The position numbers and the translations under genes were made by a program. The notes beneath the pieces were generated by a model. The model was not told the origin of the DNA. It saw only the letters and a program-made list of their open reading frames with translations, and made no database searches. Below, in pieces: positions 51,921 through 64,000 of a stretch of 64,000 nucleotides of DNA (within the stretch, counting starts at the first letter, position 1; the number at the start of each line of letters is the position of its first letter). Origin of the DNA: Edolisoma coerulescens (taxonomy: Eukaryota; Chordata; Aves; Passeriformes; Campephagidae); the NCBI GenBank assembly GCA_013397115.1, contig VWZW01001281.1, positions 250 through 64,249 of the forward strand, written 5' to 3'.

Positions 51921-54447
51921 AAAACATTTTCTCTGGTGTTCATCCAACTTCACTGAAAAATGACTGAGTATTGCCGTAACGCTGTCCCATTTAATTTCCA
52001 CAACAAAGCCTTGTTACTGCCTCCATACTTAATTTCATGTTCACAACCAAGCCTCCATATTCCTTTTTATTAAAAAAGTAGCACCATTTCCACGCTATTT
52101 TTCACCTCCAGAGGTGTTACTAGCTTGCTGTAATAACAGACCATGCTCCTGCTGTGTCTTCTGAAAAAATGATCCCAGTTGCCCAATGAAGCCATGCCAC
52201 CCACCCAGAAGCTCAGCATTCAAAGTGTTTCTGTATATAGCTGGGCTCTCCATTGCCCCAAAGTTTAAGCAATAAAAGAAATTAAAGTTCCTAGAGAAAA
52301 ATAATCATTTTTCAAACACACACAAAGAAGGCTATTATTTTCTAAGGTCTGCTTCTGTTCAGACAGAACTGTGGAAGTAAAGCTCATAGTTTTAGGTCCC
52401 AGTCCTGCTAGGAAAGCCACTAGTGGTGTAAATACATGCTTACTGCTGCAGAAGTAGAGCTGGGGGGGAGGATGCACTCCAATCTCTTTCAAAATCTTGC
52501 CTCTCTGAGATGCCTGGAACACCATGACGAGGATAACACCCTGTGCTGATTCAGGCCAAGGCAGTGAGAGAAGAAATTGAGAGAAATCATGGAGAACTTA
52601 AAAGTGTTTGTAAAATCAGAACTGTAAAGGTGGGGGAGAAACCCCAAGAATTTCTGTCAATTGTGTAAGGCACAAGCTAAAAACAAAGCTTCTTGCATCC
52701 TATGTAAAGACATTAAAAAAAGCACAGCCCCAAAGGCCAGTGAAGGACAAAAACCCCCCTAAATGTCTACATGGCATCTACATGAATTCTTCTCAAAATG
52801 TAGTCGGTCTGGCTGACTTCTGTTGTAGTAGCCTGAGTCACTTAGCCTGGCTTTTGCTGGAAGTATTTCAACAATGGTAAGCCTGGCCAAAGAGAAAATT
52901 AAGGAACTGGACCGTATAAAAAGCAACGACTACATGGCATCATAAATGATACTTCAGTGTTACTGCACATTAAAATGGCTGCACATAAATGATATTTTAA
53001 GATCATTTTAAAGCTATCACCATTAAAATGGGAGCTTTGCATACTTACTGTTTACAACACAGAAGGCACCAAACCATTGCACCAATTCGGCCTCAGTATT
53101 TAAAAGGTTATTTGAAAGTGAGTGGCACCTCCACAACAGGAAGAAACATAATCTGTGATTGGTTCTTTGGCACTCGGTCACTCTAAAAGCATTAGGACAA
53201 CTATCTAAAATAATTAAATGTATACTCCATGCACTGGTTTGAAATGTTCTTCCTCTTGAGCTTTTTATTTCTTTGAGAAGTCACAAATGAAAGACTTATT
53301 CTCAAGATATTTAACCTCAAAAAAGAAGGGATGAGAAAAGTGGTATTTGTAATGAGTTTTTGTTCAAGAAAATAAAAACATAGAGAAATCTGCTAACAGT
53401 TTTCGCTTCATTTTCAAGGCACGTGATTAATAGTTATGAAATATATGTTGCCAACTACTATTTCCGTGGAGATCTTTTCAAGGACTACCTCTGAAAAAGG
53501 TAGCGAAATTTGCTGATCACCCAGATACCAACTTATGGATATCAGCTACAAACCCATGGTGGAGTGCCTGAAGTACTTTGTTATTGTAACCTTGCAGCCT
53601 AAAGAACTGGGTTCAGATCCATTCTCTACCACGCATTCATTGAATGACTGCCAATAAGAGATCAAGTGCATGACTAGAGATCAGCTGACAGCACTGTCCT
53701 TCTCACAGGGGAGCTGTCTTGGAAGATTCTTCTAAAATTTTTGATACACTCTAACTGCTATTTGGCCTTCACTGCCAAATTCTCAAAATCTGTAAAACAT
53801 TAACTAAGATAAGGAGATCTGGAATGCTTGAAGCAGCTGCACTACTTCATTACCTCAAGGAGAAATGACTAAACAAACAGCTGAGAGAGAGATAATTTAC
53901 TTTTCCAACAAAGGAAACCTTTTTCTCTTACAAAAAAATGCCAAACCAAACAAAACTGAAACAATAAAAACAAAGAAAAACCAAGGAAGAAGTCTACAGC
54001 ATGCTTCCAGGACAAGATCAACCACAAATGGAACTCATACAACATTCCTTATCTTTTTTGGCTCTCAGCACTGTCATCATGAACTGTTATTACAAGTATT
54101 AACAAAACAAAATTTTATGGAACACCCCAGATCACACTTGCTGCTATCCACAGTCCTTTCTCATTAGAATTTATCAACAACTTTATTACTGAGTTATATT
54201 TGGAGTGGGAAAGTTACCAAAGGCAACACAAAACCATGTAAAAAGCACATCTGAAATTTAAGTCCATGCTTTGGTGTATTGCAACATGTGACATGAGGCA
54301 GGGCAGAAAAAGAACATCTAAAAAGAAATTGTTCTTCTGCAGTCACAGTTTCCTACCCTTGGTAACAATTTTACAGAAGTATGATGTTTATTTGGGGTTT
54401 CTGGCTTATTATTTTTCCCCCTAACACACCTGAAATGTTTTCTGAGG

Positions 54448-54517
54448 TTTTTTTTGGTGGTTTTTTTTTTTTTTTTTACAGCATGAAGATTTTTGCCTTT
54501 TTTTTTTTTTTTTTTTT
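54448..54517. repeat. Three T homopolymers in 70 bp
   Basis: Runs of T8, T17 and T20 are separated by GGTGG and by a short mixed segment. The plus-strand frame across it is an artefact rich in Phe. Confidence 0.9.
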
Positions 54518-57500
54518 AAATGTCTTGCTGGGATCACATCTCTCCTCAGCAGATGCAAATCTGCATTTACAGATGGAGAGCACATGCTGAGAATTTCTTG
54601 GGTTTCTTACTTGAGGCCTTGACTGTATGAGAAAATATCCAGCAGCTGTTGCTGGTGGCCACTACTTATTCACAGGCATTTAAACACACCAGCACATGAA
54701 CTGCGAGGATGTTGAGTCTCATCTGTGGAGAGATTGAATTATTCGTTAGACTTCTGCTCCCCAGGAGTTTTCACAGGGACACAGACGCGCTCTCTCGTCT
54801 TTGCCAGAACCATAAAAAATTCTTGTGAAAGTATAAGACTTCATACTACTGTATATCTACTACCTTTCTCTTTTCTTGTGCTCAAGGGTCGGACACAACG
54901 TGTTAGATCCGTTTGTTTTTCCCTCCTCAAACAGCAGTCATCCAGCCTTTGAGCAAGAAGGGTTGTTAGTGAGAACACTATTCAAAACAATATAAACTGT
55001 TGAAAACATCACTCCCTTAAATACCCATGAGTGTTAAGTTTGATCAGATTGAAGAGATAGTTAACTGAAAGCTTTACCCCAACTGCTTATGTGGCAACTA
55101 AAGAAAATCAAACTGCCTCGTTAAGATCTGCTTTCTGAGAAAACATTTAAGGGTAGTATTTATGTCATTGCCTCTTCTTTTTCAGAGAATAATATTCACA
55201 TGCAATAAAATTAGGAAAAAGCTGATTACTGTCAAAAGCTCGTTATCAAGATGTTACTTTATTTTAAAAAATGTGGAAACACATCTGATGCACTTACTCT
55301 AACATGTCAAGGTTAAATTTGCAGTACTAGTGCTGTTGCGTTCCTGGTAACTCAAGCATCATCAAAGTTTCTGGAGAAGGGAACAACCATTTTGATCCCA
55401 GGCTGTCCTGTGGAATCTGTGTAACAAGGAAGTTGTCAGATTTTCCTGCCTAGATCAGTTAGTAACTCCATCCAAAAAAGAAAGAATATGAATAACAGTT
55501 GACATCATTCTTCTGAACACCTGTGAGACAATGGGAAGGCAGATGATTAGAAAAAATACATTTCTGAAAGATTCCTTAGAGATAACCAGAAAATAAGTAC
55601 TCCAGACCTTCATCTGCATTATTAGCAACAACTGTAGTCTAAACACTGCATTAGACAAGTCATTAGTTTCTGACTACTCACAGTCATATATTTCATTCTG
55701 CCTGATTTTTGGAATTTGTCACTAAATGAACAATTTTTAAGATCAGAGACAATTGTAGCTAATAATCCTGGAGCCTCAAGTCCATTTAGAAAGCTTTCCA
55801 GGATAAATTAAATAATTTGCTTCATCTGAAATACAAACAGGCTTTTCATTTACTGAGTTGTGCCTATGAGGCATTCATCACATAATACCTCAAATTGTAT
55901 TTGCAATACAGAAGTTCAAAACCAGAAAGTAATTTTCTTAGTGGTGTTATCATTCATGATACTTCAAAACAAAGCAGCTATCAGAACTCAAGTGTGTATT
56001 ATTATCTCTTCAGCTTGGTGGGAATCTGAGGCATTTTCCTCCTGCTCAGCAAACTCAGTACAGCCAACACGTGCACCATTCCACCTCTCCCAAGTCACAG
56101 ACAGAAGCCAGAGAAGAATTTCAGAGACAAGAGGCCAAATTCAAATGGCTGGATCTGCTCTTCATTCATTTAAAAACATAAATATTAAGCTTTAATTACA
56201 AGTTAGCCAATATTTTCATTATATTTGACACAATGCTCTGGATACTTCAGGAACATGAGTATATTGATCTTCTGTATTCACAAGAGGTACGGGCGGTATT
56301 CCCATTTCTAACATAAGGGGAAACACTGTTAACAACAAGTGTCTTCTTGTACTTGAGATCAGAGAGCTGAGTGACCACACAGAGACTAGCCTGGTTCGCT
56401 GTCCCGTGGCAAGGGGAGCATGAACATGCAGATTCAGGAGCCCTGGAAGGCACTGATACCTGCTGAAGCTAATGAAGAGCTCTGTTTCTCAGGAAAATCC
56501 ACATACTCGATGTCATGTCTTTCAAAGGTTTAAAGTGAAAGAGCTGGCTTGCAAGAATACCTGGCAACACCATTTTAGGAACAGCTTATTTGCAGCCTGG
56601 GTCAAATTTAAAGACACCAGGAGAAAGGTTTTGCGTTATCTACTTGATGGTGGTACAAAACAACAGAGATATCAAATGACAAAGATACTTTTTTGATTAC
56701 AACACTATTTGGCTATTAGAAAAAGGGCAGATGTTGTCTTCGAAAGAGACATCTAAATAAAGACACAGCAAGAGAAAGCCAGAAAACACTTTTAAGACCT
56801 CTAAGGACTGCCCACTACAACAGCATGTACCTTCTTCCAGAGAGGAGCAGCCTGTGAACGAGAGCATTATCACACCAGAACACTTTAATGGTATCCACAT
56901 GGGCGCTTGCAAAACACAATGGCAAAATTATACACATTTTTACCACAGAGCCTTCAAACCAATGAAAGTTACCACCATGACAGCCATTTGTAATAAAGAA
57001 TTTTTACCAAACTGTGCAGGACCATGTAGAAAATTATAATATGCAGTGATGAAAGTTTGTGTTGACTCTTTTCTCACCGAGAGATGGCATTGATGGCAGT
57101 TTCCTTTAAAGTATTGGATCTAGATCATATCTAGCCTTGTCCAGATAACTGACCTTCAATGGTTACACATTACCTGGTTTAAGCACAATACAGGAACTGG
57201 CATTCAGGTGCCAGTCACACCTCAGTAACAATTAAAGCACATTAATTAATGCTCAAATCATGTTTCAACAAAGTTCTACATATTTTTCAGGAAGTAAATG
57301 AGAATCCCTTGCAAGCTTCTTCCGTCATTGGCTTCAAAGCAAAAGGTCATATACATTCATTTATGCCACAATTATTTTTGATCCTCTAAGTGCACTGCTG
57401 TAGGTGAGCTTTCCATGGCACTGACTGTACAGCACAAGTGAGTTGGAGAATTCAGAGCAAAAAGCACTCTCAAGTGCTCTTTTGATTTCTTACTGTGGCT

Positions 57501-58675
57501 ACCTCTCTTAGAGAGCATGAGAGTCGCAGACTTAATTTTTACACACCTGGGGGTTTTGGCTAGATTTTCACTTTACCTCTTCTGCCAGAGGATCCCAACA
57601 TACACAGATAAACCTAAAGGACAACACAGCAAGGGCCGCAGAAAACAAGTAAGGACATATGGATTCTGGAGAGAGGGCAGTGCAGCAGTCAGGGAGGACT
57701 CTCTGCCACCTTGTACAATTTAGCCAGATTATAAGCAATTACTTAACGCTGAGCAAAGAAGGAAGAAGAATCGTAGGAAGGATATTTAGCTGGAAAATTA
57801 TTCTGACTTTCAAATAGGGAGAAATATCCTGTTTTTATAGAATTAACAAAAACTACTGAATATTTTCCTTTTAGTGTACTGTTGTGCTTTTTTTTTAATT
57901 TCTTAATCATAGAATTAACAGTTAATATGGTATTTTGGACCTCTGGCCACTTCCTGACATGTGGTGGTGCTGCTGTTTAAAGCAAGTCAGATAGGCTTTG
58001 CTAAAGATCAATCTGACATTTCATTCCTTTAAAAAAATGCACAGTCATCTTAGAAACAACAAAAAGCAATCCCCCCAGTCTCATATTAATTTTTTTCTTC
58101 TAATAAAAATAATGTACAAGTGTTTATTGATCTAGACACATTTTTCCTTTTATAATAAGTTACTCTATGTGCATGGTATTCCATTAATTTAAAGAAATTT
58201 ACCTCTCAGCAGCAGAGAGAAATTTACCTACGCAGCTCAGCACTTGTGGTCACATGATTTCTATTGCTTTTAGTTCACCTCCAGACACTGGAAAAATAAA
58301 AAAAAAAATCAGGAAATTAACAGTCTTACGTTAAAAGTTTTCCTTTACACCCACAGAAGAGAGCTGATAAAACGTTCTGGTGTGCTATACTAGTTCAATT
58401 TTTTGCTGTTTACTGCAGTTGTGTTTTACGTATGGGCATGTTTCATTTTGTTCCAAGCTGTGCAGAAAGGAAACTTGTCATGGCATCCCTTTCAAACCTG
58501 ATGAGAGCTACGCAAATGCTGGCCTCTGTTCAAGGCCACATCTGATGCTCCTGGCAGCATGTGAAGGAAATGACACACATGGTGGAAGAAGAGAGGAGCA
58601 CAAGTGAAGGCTGGCTTCTGAGACATCACAGCACTCTAAAAAGAGTTGTTTTATAAATCTCCTAGTGTAGTGTGT

Positions 58676-58714
58676 AGTAATAATTATAATAGTAGTAAAA
58701 ATAATAATAAATTA
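58676..58714. repeat. TAA/TAG-rich simple repeat
   Basis: Imperfect (TAA)n with TAG variants, low complexity. Confidence 0.8.
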
Positions 58715-59345
58715 TGGTTGAATCTTTATTGTCAGAAACTGGTGCTGTTAGGGGAATCAGATCAGCTCAACTCCAGTTTCTAGCAAGATAACCTACAGAA
58801 CATGTTTAAGAATGCTCAGCTCTGTGGAGCTGACATTCCTTTCTACCAACGACAAAGAGCAGAAAGGTCAATGGAAAACAGCTCACCTGGTAATAATGCT
58901 TTCATAGGCTTATTGATGTCCATAATAACAAGGAATAGGCTTCGCACACAAATGCAAAACATTCAGTTTTGCATGCCTTCTATTTGAAGCGTAAAAACAG
59001 TTTAGAGGAAAAAAAGGGAAAAAAAGCTTTCTAACAGTCAAGATCCATAAGATTGTGGGATAGTTTTCAAAGGGAAATGAAAATGTCATCACCTGACATT
59101 TCTGAAGCTGAGCTTTCAGCTCCTGAGACAGAGTGCCGGCAGGAGTGTTAAATAGAAGAGCTGGTCACAGACCAGTACACTCTCCATATGTTTCCCTGGG
59201 GCAATTAGTGTCACTTCCCCTGTGAAGGGGCTCACTGTGCTTACCAGTGAATATGTCAAGTCTGGTCACTCTGAAAATAAACACTACAAAGTCACTGACA
59301 GGACCTTTAGGTTGAAAAATGAATCCTTCTAACTTACACATTCTC

Positions 59346-59360
59346 AAAAAAAAAAAAAAA
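59346..59360. repeat. A15 homopolymer
   Basis: An uninterrupted A run. The upstream 300 bp do not show a recognisable retroposed mRNA. Confidence 0.85.
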
Positions 59361-60554
59361 GAGTTTAATCGAATACTCCTTTGAAAGAAAGTTCTCTGCA
59401 CTCCCTTGTGACATCCCCAGAGAACCAGAACATATTCAACCAAAACCTGTCTCAAGGCAGCTTTTGGGCTGCCTAATCTATCCCCTCCTTTCCTGTCGCA
59501 CAGCTGGATTCTTGATGCAGGGGCAGAAGGTTTCCCCTTCCTGCAAACACACAGGCACCATGCCACAGAGGCCTCCCCTGAGGAATCTGAAAGCACCAAC
59601 CCAACACTGATGTGCCCCAGCCAGTGGGATGCCAGGAATTGCCCCTTCCTCACCGCAGCCCCCAGAGCACCTGAGGACCACACCAGGCTGCTTGGGGGAG
59701 CTGTTAGCCAGTGCTGGTACGTGGCTTCAAAGGTCTTAAAATTCTCAGCAATCCACAGAACTGTTTAAAATTATTTTTATTTAGAAATCCCTCTATGACT
59801 TATGAAAAACATCACCTCTGACGAGTTGTGTAGATGTCAACACTAACAGTGTTAGCAAGGGGAGTTGGAGCTGAAGGCCTCTCCCACACAGGAGTAATCA
59901 GAACAAACTCCTTCCCCTTTCACTCCCTCCTGAGATGCAAACAGTGGGGGAAGGAGAACTGTTTCTTCCTTTAAAGCCTGGTACTGATGATTGGGTCGCT
60001 CCCCTTTGCGGAGGAGGGAGGCAGCAGTGAAGACAGGTTGGGCTTCTTTCCAAGTGCACCATCCTGGGCCTGTCTTCACCAAATTGATGGCATCGCTTAT
60101 ACAAACAGGGACTAGCCCAGCTTTGTCCAGGGGCAATAGCAGGAGGGAGCAGCTGGGATGCACATGGATGTCTGGCACATCAAACCACCCTGCAGCAAGG
60201 CACTGTCAGCACCTGGTGGCCACTGACCGAGGCCAGCAGTGCCAGAAAGCTCTGTGGCTGGCTCTTCCAGGTGGGGATTTATTCAGGGATTCCTGAATAA
60301 AAGTCCTCGTTAAAAGAACAAAAAGGCAAAAAAGCTTTAGCTTTCACTTTAACAAGTCATCTGCAGGAATGGAATAAAGCCACTCCAAGGAGGAAATGTA
60401 ATTTAAACATCAAAGCCATTACTGGCCATCTGTGGGAAGCTCAGGGACGCTGACCACTTCTAAGCAAGTGGGACTGACCAAGAGCTGTGAGCACTGTGTG
60501 TCCTTCACAAGATTTGTAGAATTAAGTTGTTGTTCAGGCAGCAGTTTGCTAGGC

Positions 60555-60568
60555 TTTTTTTTTTTTTT
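60555..60568. repeat. T14 homopolymer
   Basis: An uninterrupted T run followed by AG, acceptor-like by composition but with no supported exon after it. Confidence 0.85.
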
Positions 60569-63500
60569 AGTTCTGAGTAGCAAGGTCTTAATGCAATATC
60601 TGCTTACCAGAATTCTCCAAGAGGCAAGATGTTTCTTGGCTTTTATCCAAACCATTTAGTTCACATATATATTAGAAAAAGCTGTCACATCAGCAGCTAA
60701 GGTTGATATCAAGAGAGACAATGAAAAGATTAAGAGGTGGAAAGATTTAGAAGGCAAGCTACTGAATATTTCACAAGAAATGAAGGAGAGAATGCCACTG
60801 ATGCAAGGGAAAGGTCAGAAAGCTTAAACATGTCAGGGACACTCAAGAAATAATAAGATAGCCCTTAGGCCTTCCAGATGTTGCTATGTAGCTTTTAGGA
60901 TCCTGATATTTCAATCTGATTTTCATACCAAGGTGTGTTCTTCACTAAATGTGCATCAGTGACATACAGCACTTGCCAAGGGAATTTGCAGGGATGCGTC
61001 TACAGCATCACAGGAAGGAAGTGACATTTGAGGGTGCCTTTGAGGGCTGATACTTTGTCATTTTATTCATCATTTTTATTAACACCTGAATGCTGCTGAT
61101 GTGGATGGAGTTTCATATTTTCAACTGCGAGAGTCTGGTGAGATCCAAAATGGGAGGAGATTTCACAAAGATGGATTCGTCACAGTTACCTTTTCCTATC
61201 TCATCCTCTAATGACAAATTTTAACAGATCTTCTCCCTTACATCTCACCACCATCAAGACCATGTAGTCTAGGGGAAAAAGTGGACAGTAGAAAAATTTT
61301 ACAAGGCGTTACTTGTTAATTTCTTAGGAAAGGGACAAGGTAGAGATAAGCCCAGGTGTTTTCTGTAGACTTGTCAGTGACAGGAGGCAAGGCACAGCAG
61401 GAAATTCCAGTTTCTCCATTCTACACTACAATAGTCTCACTTATGAACTTCAAGACACACCCGGACAAGGGGAAACTCGGAGAACACTAGCTTCTCGCAA
61501 AGCAGAGAGGTATTTAAGTATAACATTACTTACACTGTCCTTTATTTCACAAGTACATCTAAAATGAACCTTGTTTCCCTCCCCTGCCTCCAGCCTACCA
61601 GGAAGGCATTAAGAAGCTTGGACAATTTTTTCGATCTTTGAGCTCATGGAGCACACTGATGAATTAACACCTTGTCAACATACTGTTTCTGTTTACCATG
61701 TTTTCATGGCACGTTTTACTTAATGACTTTCTGGAAATACTCAGTTATAAGAAATTTCTCTCCCACCTCCTGTTTAAGTACAGATACTCTACTGTGAGAG
61801 TTAAATAATGCTCACTACTTTCTTTTATCTTGACATGATATTTCAGTCTTGCATCCACGCACCTTTCACTTTCAAAGTGCTCAAAATATAAAGAGTAAAT
61901 TTCTAGATCTTGTGACTTAAAAAACATTGTTTTACTTCTTGAAGAAGGTAACTTGTTTTATGATTAAAAAGAAAATGGATATAATTAAATTTGGAACTAT
62001 TTTTGTTGTTTTTTAACTTACACTAAAAATTATTTCAAAATTCCTATTGCCCCCTGTACTGCTACGGAGCTATTTTGCTCTCACGTTATGAAGTAACTTA
62101 AGCTAGTAACTTGCACACTGTGTGGTTCTTCATGTATTCTTGGTAGTAATGTTAAAGAATTCATCTCACATAATAACAAAATGGAAAACAATAAATTGGC
62201 ATGCATAGCAAAGGAGTTTTAGAGGTGTATGCTGTTTGGTCATTGGAGACAGGAAATACATGTTAGACAGAACTGCTTCTTTGAGGAATTGTGCTAAAAG
62301 GGCCAAGTTAAGTCAACATTAACTAGCAACTTACAACTGTGTCTCCTGTACATGAGCTGAAATGACTGGTGGCTGCTTCTTAGTGAAAAAACTACAAGAG
62401 GCTAGAGATAAACCTTAATTTCATACACATACACAATAAACAGGAACACGGAAATCAAGATATGAGGCTCAGAGACTTCAACCTGCATTTCCACCATGCC
62501 AAAGTAGATTATACCTTCCCTGATTTAGTGCTGATAATTACTGTAATTTCAACCAATCAGACAAATTATAATAACATTGCAACAGTTGCTTTTCCAAGCT
62601 CTATTTTCCTATGAAATGCAAGGAATGTCTCTGGTATTTTCTTGAGATGGAGTAGCCACACTCACCACTCACTGCTGAAATAGCAAAGGAAACACAGTCA
62701 TGGTGGTTGTGACCCAATAAAATCATTTTTCTCATTAGGAAACAAAAAAAACCCTAAACATGAAACTCAAAACCTCTGAATTACATTACTTCATTCAGAT
62801 CATTACCATTTCCTGTAGCACTTTCGTAAGGCATGGCTGATTTTGTCAAAGCTTTTACCAAGCAGCTGACAGTTAATATTTTCCTCAGTCTGATGGTCAC
62901 TGCAGATTCCACAAATATGAAAAATATATCATCCCTAAAAACATAATAATTGCTAGGCACTATTTAACATCTCTGCAGTCACTAAGGAAGTAATGAGTAG
63001 AGCTAAAATAAATAAATTTGAATGTTTTTAAGAATTAGAAGTAATTAGCAGTACTAAATAACTGTGCCATGTTAATGAGCAGGAGCAGTATCCTCATATT
63101 TAGATATACCGAGTCAGGAAAAAGCTGCTTTTTGTGGTGATTCAAAAACATAGTTGTGAAGGGTTCTGTTAAGGATTTCTAAACAGCAAAATGCAGACCA
63201 AGGCATCTAATCCCCTATCTCAAACTACATTTTAACCTTTTTTTTATATTGCACTCTGTACATCCATTTACAACCATTTAAGTAGTGCTGCAATTACCAG
63301 GGCTGTTCTCTACTGAGTTGTAAGGCTAATATATATTTTTTGGATCTAGTACAACACCCCTTTTGTGATAGTGTGACAGAATGATCTATGAAGAGCTGGA
63401 TCCATGCAGACTTGTGGTATGGTAATTAGAGAGATCTAACCATGTTTCATACCTGTGTAGCTCCATTCCTAGGGCATTTATCCCTGTTTTACCAGTATAA

Positions 63501-64000
63501 TGAGATTTCAACCCAAGTCTTATCTTCCAAGTGCACATAAGGATCAGTTCATCCCACATTCAGCAACAGCAGGTGACAGGAGGATCGAAGCCAGATTAAC
63601 AGACGGACTTCACAGAACAAGGATTTAACTTCACTGTGTTAAATACACCTGTGGCATAAGTCACACCAATAGCAGTTAATTCCCACTGCAGTCTGTGACA
63701 GTGCTAAAATGCTCCTCATATTGCTCTAGCTATAGAGTTTTTCATATTTCTCATTGGGACACTAATTTTCCCAGTTGTATGACAGGACTATGAGAATGCA
63801 GGCTATGGTTTGATGCTCAGTCCTGTACATCAAAGTCAATTCTTCTGGATGCATGTTATTCAGCTTTTAAGAAGGAGTAATAAAAATTGACTCTATGACA
63901 AGCTAAAACATTTGTTTGTTTATAGCTGTTAGAAATTGCTGCACTACTTAAGTAAAAAGGGGGTGACAGCACAAGACACTCCCAACAGCTTTATTGTTTT

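Larger units (their letters stand above)
43487..64000. other. Noncoding stretch, no gene recognised
   Basis: About 20 kb of mainly AT-rich DNA with simple repeats (46397-46475, 51899-51920, 54448-54517, 58676-58714) and GC-richer patches at about 44420-44740, 51040-51450 and 59460-60300 that give long overlapping open frames on both strands. No exon chain, RNA gene or delimited transposon could be supported. Isolated splice-like signals on the minus strand (for example near 50549, 53051 and 57173) enclose frames too short to trust. Confidence 0.45.

Noticed and set aside
59165..59683. 172-codon minus-strand open frame
   Set aside because: It reads through the complement of a poly-A run as a string of Phe and follows the GC-rich island; no homology is visible and frames are open on the other strand nearby too.
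2936..64000. MORC1, the mammalian neighbour of GUCA1C
   Set aside because: I looked for its ATPase and zinc-finger motifs on the minus strand and recognised none; a by-eye search could miss divergent small exons.

Overview
This looks like an AT-rich nuclear segment from a vertebrate, most likely a bird. Two things point that way. The first is one clear coding exon of a photoreceptor guanylate-cyclase-activating protein, closest to GUCA1C (GCAP3). The second is a set of long terminal repeats (LTRs) of types I recognise from avian genomes; that recognition is from memory, not from a search. There are no bacterial operons, no CRISPR array, and no tRNA or rRNA gene that I could find.

Layout. At 1-802 is the 3' end of an endogenous retrovirus (polypurine tract plus LTR, + strand) lying in the first intron of GUCA1C. 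At 2558-2749 on the minus strand is GUCA1C coding exon 1 (64 codons, ending in a canonical splice donor), with a possible promoter just upstream at about 2750-2935. The remaining GUCA1C exons must lie beyond the left edge. From about 2.9 kb to 64 kb I find no further gene I can name, so this reads as the flanking region upstream of GUCA1C. In mammals MORC1 is a neighbour of GUCA1C, but I recognised no MORC1 exon.

Retroelements form landmarks in the noncoding part. An old LTR lies at 11338-12509 (minus sense, GTGAT flanking duplication) and carries a nested 60-bp TG...CA insert with its own CATGC duplication. Inside the right part of that interval is a decayed, frameshifted fragment that resembles the F and G strands of an immunoglobulin V domain of the B7 type. 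An LTR 3' end lies at 18103-18252, and a compact solo LTR with TATA box and poly(A) signal lies at 28449-28823. The rest is unique-looking AT-rich DNA with simple repeats, a perfect 22-bp palindrome at 25107-25128, a compound (CT)n/(TA)n microsatellite at 46397-46475, and a few exon-like stretches that I report only as leads.

I did not find a convincing undescribed biological system. The observations most worth following are the immunoglobulin-like relic inside the retroelement interval, the 60-bp nested insert, and three exon-like segments on the minus strand at 34, 41 and 43 kb.
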